Assembly: GCA_028703645.1 (NCBI GenBank) | Contig: JAQVML010000095.1 | Coordinates: 1-6,159, forward strand | DNA: 6,159 nt | Source of the DNA: Eubacteriales bacterium | Lineage (GTDB): Bacteria; Bacillota; Clostridia; Christensenellales; CAG-138 | Direction of reading: 5' to 3' | Shown here: one piece after another, positions 1 to 3,470 of the stretch | How the letters are laid out: every line of letters starts with the position of its first letter | Numbering within the stretch: the first letter of the stretch is position 1 | The notes under the pieces: model-generated | The model's database searches: none | What the model saw: the letters and a program-made list of their open reading frames with translations, nothing else | Told to the model about the DNA's origin: nothing | Made by a program: the position numbers and the translations under genes

Positions 1-214
1 AACTTTTTCATTCACGCGTACAGCGCACGGGGTTAACTTGTGAACTTCCTGCTAAGAATCCGTAAACTCTATTTTGCGAATTGCGTTCGTTATGTTCCGC
101 TTGATCGGCCTCCCTTGTCTGGAAAGATGAAATTGCAAGAGAAGATCCAAATAACAGGAATTATTCTTGATTTCTTTTCTGAAAGCGAGCGCTTGAACCA
201 TGCGCTGCGCCGAA

Positions 215-243
215 TTGCTCTGGCGAACACGGAATGCTATACT
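215..243 (+). promoter_or_regulatory. Candidate sigma-A promoter with extended -10 for the substrate-binding lipoprotein gene
   Basis: A -35 element TTGCTC (215-220, 3 of 6 consensus bases) is followed after exactly 17 bases by TATACT (238-243, 5 of 6). A TG dinucleotide one base upstream of the -10 gives the extended -10 form, which usually compensates for a weak -35. Transcription would start near 250, leaving a leader of about 70 bases before the ATG at 320. This is inferred from sequence only. Confidence 0.55.
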
Positions 244-270
244 GTAGCCAGTTTTATCGCAATCATCCAC

Positions 271-302
271 GCGGTGTGTGCATGCGTACTCTCGCGCACC
301 GT
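271..302 (+). promoter_or_regulatory. Leader hairpin just upstream of the ribosome binding site
   Basis: Bases 271-280 can pair with 293-302 to form a ten-pair stem that includes three G-U pairs, around a 12-base loop. The stem ends two bases before the Shine-Dalgarno stretch at 304-312. Such a position could affect ribosome access or mRNA stability, but no terminator-like U-tract follows and no known riboswitch class is recognisable. It may be a fortuitous structure. Confidence 0.3.
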
Positions 303-303
303 C

Positions 304-312
304 AGGAAAGGA
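304..312 (+). promoter_or_regulatory. Ribosome binding site that fixes the start at 320
   Basis: The purine stretch AGGAAAGGA ends seven bases before the ATG at 320. An in-frame GTG at 278 would add 14 residues ahead of the signal peptide and has no comparable site, so the ATG is preferred. Confidence 0.75.
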
Positions 313-319
313 TTCTCTC

Positions 320-1399
320 ATGACCAACCGAAATAAACGTGCGCTCAGACTTTCGCTTTCGCTGTGTCTTGCGTTTTTAATGAGCGCCTGCGCCCTGCCT
401 TCTCCCGTGCCGGTGGAGGATGGCGCGCCAAACGTCGCCTCCAATTTTACGCCGGGTACCGTAACAAACGCGCAGCCGGACGCAGCCGGCGAATATCTTG
501 TGGACACGACGGACATGGCGGGCAACGCCGTTCGCCTCAGCGCTTATCCGGAGCGAATCGTCGTTCTCGATCCTGCGGACTGTGAGATTCTCTACGCCAT
601 CGGCGCCGGGCCAAACGTCGTCGGTCGTTCGCTCACCTGCGATTATCCGGCGGAAGTCAATCTGCTGCCGTACGCCACCGCAAACGGCAAAAACGACCCG
701 GATGTGCTGCTTCTTCGCGAACCGCAGGTCGTCGTCATGGGGCTGGAAGACGCGGCGGATGCAGACCTGGTCTCCGCGCTGACCGGCGCGGGCGTCGCCA
801 TCGTCGTGACCAACGTGACGGATATCAACAACATGTATGGCGCAATCTCGCTGTTAGGCGCCATCACAAACCATACTTCGGAAGCAAACACGCTGGTCTC
901 CCAGTTGATCACCGCCATCGCGGCGCTCCAAACCAAGGCAACCTCCCATTCCGAAACGGTCTATCTGGAGCTCTCGCCGCTTGCAAGCGGCATGACGACC
1001 CTCGGCAGCGGCAATATCTTCACCGCCATGGTCTCGCTGCTTGGCTACCATAACGAGTTTGAGGATCAATCCGGCTTGCTCAGCGTCACGCAGGATCAGG
1101 TAGTTGGCCGCTCGCCCGGCTATATCATCACGGTTTCGCGGGATCGATCTGCGGATGCAGTGGACCCAAGCGTGACGGCTGACCCGACCGCGACCGCAGA
1201 TCCAAACGCCGCGCCGCCGGAACTGACCGGCCCCGCCGAAATCCTCGCGCGCAGCGAATGGGCGCAGGTAGACGCGATAAAAAAGCAACGCGTGTTCTAT
1301 ATTGATCCCGCATTGATCACGCGAGCCGGCCCGCGCATTGTGGACGGTCTCAACGCGCTCTATACCGCGCTCTATGAAAACAAGCAACCGGAATTCTAA
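320..1399 (+). CDS. ABC-transporter substrate-binding lipoprotein (iron-siderophore/haem/cobalamin type)
   Basis: This 359-residue protein should be the membrane-anchored extracellular receptor of an ABC importer for a metal chelate or corrinoid. The N-terminus has a basic start, a hydrophobic core and a lipobox MSAC with Cys24 as the predicted lipidated residue. A Ser/Pro/Ala-rich linker leads to residue 60. Residues 61-270 fit the BtuF/FepB-like fold: a D-x-x-G-N strand opening, RIVVLDPADCEILYAIGAG (79-97), the family-typical CDYP at 107-110, and a DPDVLLL stretch at 126-132. The C-terminal lobe closes with VDAIKKQRVFYIDP (317-330) and a GPRIVDGL helix (337-344). Between the lobes, residues 277-305 are a low-complexity Asp/Pro/Thr/Ala insertion with DPxxTA-like repeats. 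No permease or ATPase gene lies in the window, so the ligand cannot be assigned. The gene has its own candidate promoter and terminator and is probably monocistronic. The family call is secure; the substrate is not. Confidence 0.9.
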   Translation: MTNRNKRALRLSLSLCLAFLMSACALPSPVPVEDGAPNVASNFTPGTVTNAQPDAAGEYLVDTTDMAGNAVRLSAYPERIVVLDPADCEILYAIGAGPNVVGRSLTCDYPAEVNLLPYATANGKNDPDVLLLREPQVVVMGLEDAADADLVSALTGAGVAIVVTNVTDINNMYGAISLLGAITNHTSEANTLVSQLITAIAALQTKATSHSETVYLELSPLASGMTTLGSGNIFTAMVSLLGYHNEFEDQSGLLSVTQDQVVGRSPGYIITVSRDRSADAVDPSVTADPTATADPNAAPPELTGPAEILARSEWAQVDAIKKQRVFYIDPALITRAGPRIVDGLNALYTALYENKQPEF

Positions 1400-1421
1400 T
1401 GCAGGTTGGTTAACCGCAAGC

Positions 1422-1457
1422 AAAATGACGCTCCGGCTGAGCCGGAGCGTCGTTTTT
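1422..1457. terminator. Bidirectional intrinsic terminator between convergent genes
   Basis: A perfect 11-base-pair GC-rich stem (1427-1437 with 1441-1451) closes a three-base TGA loop. It is followed by TTTTT at 1453-1457 on the plus strand and preceded by AAAA at 1422-1425, which gives a U-tract for transcripts from the minus strand. It lies 23 bases after the substrate-binding lipoprotein gene and 23 bases beyond the rubredoxin stop, so it probably ends both transcripts. Confidence 0.9.
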
Positions 1458-1479
1458 GTTCCAAATTGGTTCTTTCTCG

Positions 1480-1635
1480 TTATGCGATCGCCGTAAAGGC
1501 TTCCTTGTCCATTCCGCAGACGGGGCAAACCCAATCTTCGGGCAGGTCTTCAAACGCGGTGCCCGGGGCAATCCCGTTATCAGGGTCGCCTACCTCGGGA
1601 TCATATACATAACCGCAAACGCATTCATACTTCAT
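1480..1635 (-). CDS. Rubredoxin (51 residues, atypical CxC first knuckle)
   Basis: This is a small cytoplasmic iron-sulfur protein that carries single electrons on one Fe bound by four cysteines, typically serving rubrerythrins, flavodiiron proteins or other oxygen and peroxide detoxification enzymes in anaerobes. The translated sequence has the family core in order: CGYVYDPEVGDPDNGIAPGT (7-26), FEDLPEDWVCPVCG (28-41) and a short tail containing KEAF (44-47). Length is close to the usual 52-54 residues. The second ligand pair is the normal CPVCG (Cys37, Cys40). The first pair is Cys5-Val-Cys7, one residue shorter than the canonical CxxCG. An AGGAGGTG site (1645-1652) lies nine bases upstream of the ATG. 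The gene has its own candidate promoter and is separated from the upstream foldase gene by a terminator. The family is certain; the redox partner is unknown. Confidence 0.95.
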   Translation of the reverse strand: MKYECVCGYVYDPEVGDPDNGIAPGTAFEDLPEDWVCPVCGMDKEAFTAIA

Positions 1636-1644
1636 ATTACACAA

Positions 1645-1652
1645 CACCTCCT
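1645..1652 (-). promoter_or_regulatory. Strong Shine-Dalgarno site for rubredoxin
   Basis: On the minus strand the sequence reads AGGAGGTG, a near-perfect anti-16S match, nine bases ahead of the ATG at 1635. It confirms that this very short frame is a real gene and suggests efficient translation. Confidence 0.85.
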
Positions 1653-1719
1653 GCTTGAATTGAACCAGCTGGCCGATGTGAAACGCAAGGATGCGTTCCG
1701 GCAGTTTCGTTCTGGTCTC

Positions 1720-1748
1720 AATATAGCAAATCCCGATTGTAAAGACAA
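1720..1748 (-). promoter_or_regulatory. Candidate sigma-A promoter for rubredoxin
   Basis: On the minus strand TTGTCT (1743-1748, 4 of 6 consensus) and TATATT (1720-1725, 5 of 6) are separated by exactly 17 bases. The expected start near 1713 gives a leader of about 78 bases. The leader contains a small 6-base-pair hairpin (1682-1687 with 1692-1697, loop AGGA) of unknown meaning. The promoter lies downstream of the foldase terminator, consistent with independent expression of rubredoxin. Confidence 0.6.
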
Positions 1749-1822
1749 GTAAAATCGATATTTCATCACGCTTATTCTACCGAAAACACACAGATTGATC
1801 GAACGATCTCTCCATTTTGCGC

Positions 1823-1854
1823 AAAAGACGGGCGGCATTTCTGTCGCCCGTCTT
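1823..1854 (-). terminator. Intrinsic terminator of the foldase gene
   Basis: A perfect 10-base-pair stem (1845-1854 with 1825-1834) around a ten-base loop starts nine bases after the foldase stop codon. On the minus strand it is followed by a short U-run (complement of 1823-1826, continuing from the stem's own terminal U residues). The U-tract is short, but stem stability and position support termination. Confidence 0.8.
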
Positions 1855-1863
1855 AATGGTTCG

Positions 1864-3327
1864 TTATTTAGATTTGCCGATGCCGCGATAGATATCCTCA
1901 AAATAGGTCACGATCTTGGTGTCGTTCTCCCAGGTCTTGAGCTGGGTGTTCCAGGCTGTATCCGCATTTTTAGCGATCACAGCGGCCTTGATGGCGTCGT
2001 GCGCATCCGTCAGCGTGAGCTCGCCCGCTTTCTCGCTGCCAACCAACTGGAGAATGTAGAATACATCGTCTGCCTTGATCACCGCGGAGTGTTCGCCGTC
2101 CTTGAGCAGGCCGACCGCCTTGACCAATTCGGCGTCCCACATGGTGTCTTCACCGCCGATATACATCAGTAAGCCGGTGTCGACAAACGAGGGGAAATCG
2201 GTATACATCGTGTCCTCGCCATATTTCTTGAGCACGTCTTCAAAGCTGGTGCCGGCTTCCAACGAGGCATACGCTTCGTTCGCCTTTTCGCGCGCGTCCT
2301 TGATGTATTCCTCATACAGCGCGTCCGCAGCGGCCTTCTTGGTCAGATAATCGCTAACGATCGCCGCGCCGCCTTCGATATCGCCGATCGTCACGTTGAT
2401 GCCCGTGTCGGTCGCGGCTGCGCCCTGTGCGGTGTATTTATCGGCAAGTGCCGCAAGTGCCGCCGTGCCATACTGCGTTTCCAGCGTGGTCAGCTCGTCC
2501 TTGAGCTTGGTGTAGTCCGCAGAGACCTCACCCGCAGGCGAAATCGAGATGGAGCGCACGCGCACATAGCCTTCCGGCGTATAGAGCATCGGGTCTCCGC
2601 CGTTCTTCTGATAGTCTTCCGCTGCCGCGCCAAAGTCCGCGGGCGTGGTGGTGTAGGAATCCTTTTGCGACTTCAGCAGATCGTTATAATAGGTCTGAAT
2701 CTCTTCGTCCGTCGCGGTGATGTCCTTAGTTATTTCGCTCTTCAGCGCAGTTTTGAGGGCCGCGTTGGTGTATTGTTCCATTATATAAGCGCGATATCCA
2801 TCGACGTCCATATCTATGCCCGCCGCATCCAGCTGCTCTTGGAAGATTTCCATCGTACGCGCTTCCACGTCGGCCGCGCCTTCGTTCTGTGCCTGCGTGC
2901 GGAAGTTGTCGGTGAAATACTTCATCTGGTCTTCCGTCTGTTTGGTCACCTCTGCCTGCTGATCGTCGGTGAGGGTCAGAGCAAGCAGTTTTGCTTCATA
3001 AAGCTGGATTTTATCGGAAACGAGAGTGGAAATCACGCTGTCCTGCATGGACTCTACGTCTGCATCCGCCGTCGGCGCACTCATGCCATAGGCAGAGTAC
3101 ATTGAGACCATATAATTGTACTCGTCCATGATATCGCCTTTGGTGATGGTATAGTCATCGCCAATCTTAACGGCGACCTCATCACGGCTGGGATCGGCAG
3201 CGGCGTTCGACGCGGTCGCGTCAGAAGCGCTGGCGTTTGCGTTCTTGCTTGCGCAAGCCGCAAAAGACAGCGTCAGGGCGACTGCTATCAGCACGGAAAG
3301 CGCCTTTTTCCAGGTATTGTTCATCAT
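1864..3327 (-). CDS. SurA/PrsA-like peptidyl-prolyl isomerase family lipoprotein (foldase)
   Basis: This 487-residue protein resembles the extracytoplasmic foldases that help secreted proteins fold after Sec export. A signal peptide with lysines at 7-8, a hydrophobic core (9-22) and the lipobox FAAC (Cys25) predicts anchoring on the outer face of the membrane. An Ala/Ser/Asn-rich linker follows (26-46). Residues 51-250 match the SurA N-terminal chaperone layout: VKIGDDYTITKGDI (53-66), an LVSDKIQLYEAKLLAL helix (102-117) and the TDEEIQTYYNDL helix (206-217). The C-terminal part (about 340-430) has a parvulin-like pattern, including LEAGTSFEDVLKKYGED (356-372) and LLKDGEHSAVIKADDVFYILQL (split 407-414 and 415-428). 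Both signature parvulin histidines appear replaced (Ser259 in VRSISIS, Tyr424 in VFYILQL), so catalysis is doubtful. The first of two ATGs is chosen because AAGGGAG lies at a better distance. It sits 143 bases downstream of mfd. Confidence 0.85.
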   Translation of the reverse strand: MMNNTWKKALSVLIAVALTLSFAACASKNANASASDATASNAAADPSRDEVAVKIGDDYTITKGDIMDEYNYMVSMYSAYGMSAPTADADVESMQDSVISTLVSDKIQLYEAKLLALTLTDDQQAEVTKQTEDQMKYFTDNFRTQAQNEGAADVEARTMEIFQEQLDAAGIDMDVDGYRAYIMEQYTNAALKTALKSEITKDITATDEEIQTYYNDLLKSQKDSYTTTPADFGAAAEDYQKNGGDPMLYTPEGYVRVRSISISPAGEVSADYTKLKDELTTLETQYGTAALAALADKYTAQGAAATDTGINVTIGDIEGGAAIVSDYLTKKAAADALYEEYIKDAREKANEAYASLEAGTSFEDVLKKYGEDTMYTDFPSFVDTGLLMYIGGEDTMWDAELVKAVGLLKDGEHSAVIKADDVFYILQLVGSEKAGELTLTDAHDAIKAAVIAKNADTAWNTQLKTWENDTKIVTYFEDIYRGIGKSK

Positions 3328-3470
3328 TATCGGTTTCTCCCTTGTTTATTCAGCGCCTCTGCGCAGTGGATATGGTGTACATTTGTGGCAAACTACGATT
3401 TGATACGACTCTTTCTGTCCGTTTTCTCGCGAATCCATCGCCATCGTCATGAATGTTGCCACGCTGTCCA
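3328..3470 (-). other. mfd-foldase intergenic spacer
   Basis: This 143-base gap has no terminator-like hairpin with a U-tract, and I could not find a -35/-10 pair with acceptable match and spacing. It contains a perfect 7-base inverted repeat (3385-3391 and 3456-3462, 64 bases apart), a short tandem CCATCG duplication (3435-3446), and the foldase ribosome binding site. Read-through from mfd is the simplest explanation for foldase expression, but a weak or alternative-sigma promoter cannot be excluded. Confidence 0.45.
3337..3343 (-). promoter_or_regulatory. Ribosome binding site of the foldase gene
   Basis: On the minus strand AAGGGAG ends nine bases before the first ATG (3325-3327) and twelve bases before the second, in-frame ATG (3322-3324). 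Spacing favours the first, which adds only one residue. Confidence 0.65.

Larger units (their letters stand above)
1..319. other. Non-coding region upstream of the substrate-binding lipoprotein gene
   Basis: I find no convincing gene here. The forward frames entering from the left edge close within about 65 bases, so at most the last few residues of an upstream gene could be present, and none is recognisable. The reading frames that cross the region have no family resemblance and no good ribosome binding site. The stretch around 40-200 is visibly richer in A and T than the genes. Its right half holds a candidate promoter (215-243) and a leader hairpin (271-302). I saw no tRNA and no recognisable riboswitch; in particular the conserved boxes of a cobalamin riboswitch were not evident by eye. 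Confidence 0.6.

Noticed and set aside
149..165. A/T-only inverted repeat (AATAA/TTATT) as a terminator of an upstream gene
   Set aside because: The stem is only five A-T pairs and no proper U-tract directly follows, so it would not be stable enough to support a terminator call.
241..319. Possible cobalamin riboswitch before a BtuF-like gene
   Set aside because: The leader from the predicted start is only about 70 bases, far too short for this class, and the conserved boxes were not found by eye.
40..336. Plus-strand open frame (98 codons) in the upstream region
   Set aside because: It starts at a weak start without a Shine-Dalgarno site, runs over the candidate promoter and into the lipoprotein gene in another frame, and has no recognisable features.
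52..525. Minus-strand open frame (157 codons) across the upstream region and the lipoprotein 5' end
   Set aside because: It overlaps the signal peptide, promoter and leader of the real gene, and has no good ribosome binding site or family resemblance.
854..1534. Minus-strand open frame (226 codons) opposite the binding-protein gene
   Set aside because: It is antisense to a clearly coding gene, runs through the terminator hairpin and into the rubredoxin gene, and has no recognisable domain.
2665..3105. Plus-strand open frame (146 codons) opposite the foldase gene
   Set aside because: It is fully antisense to the SurA-like N-terminal domain, and its composition looks like a reverse-complement artefact.
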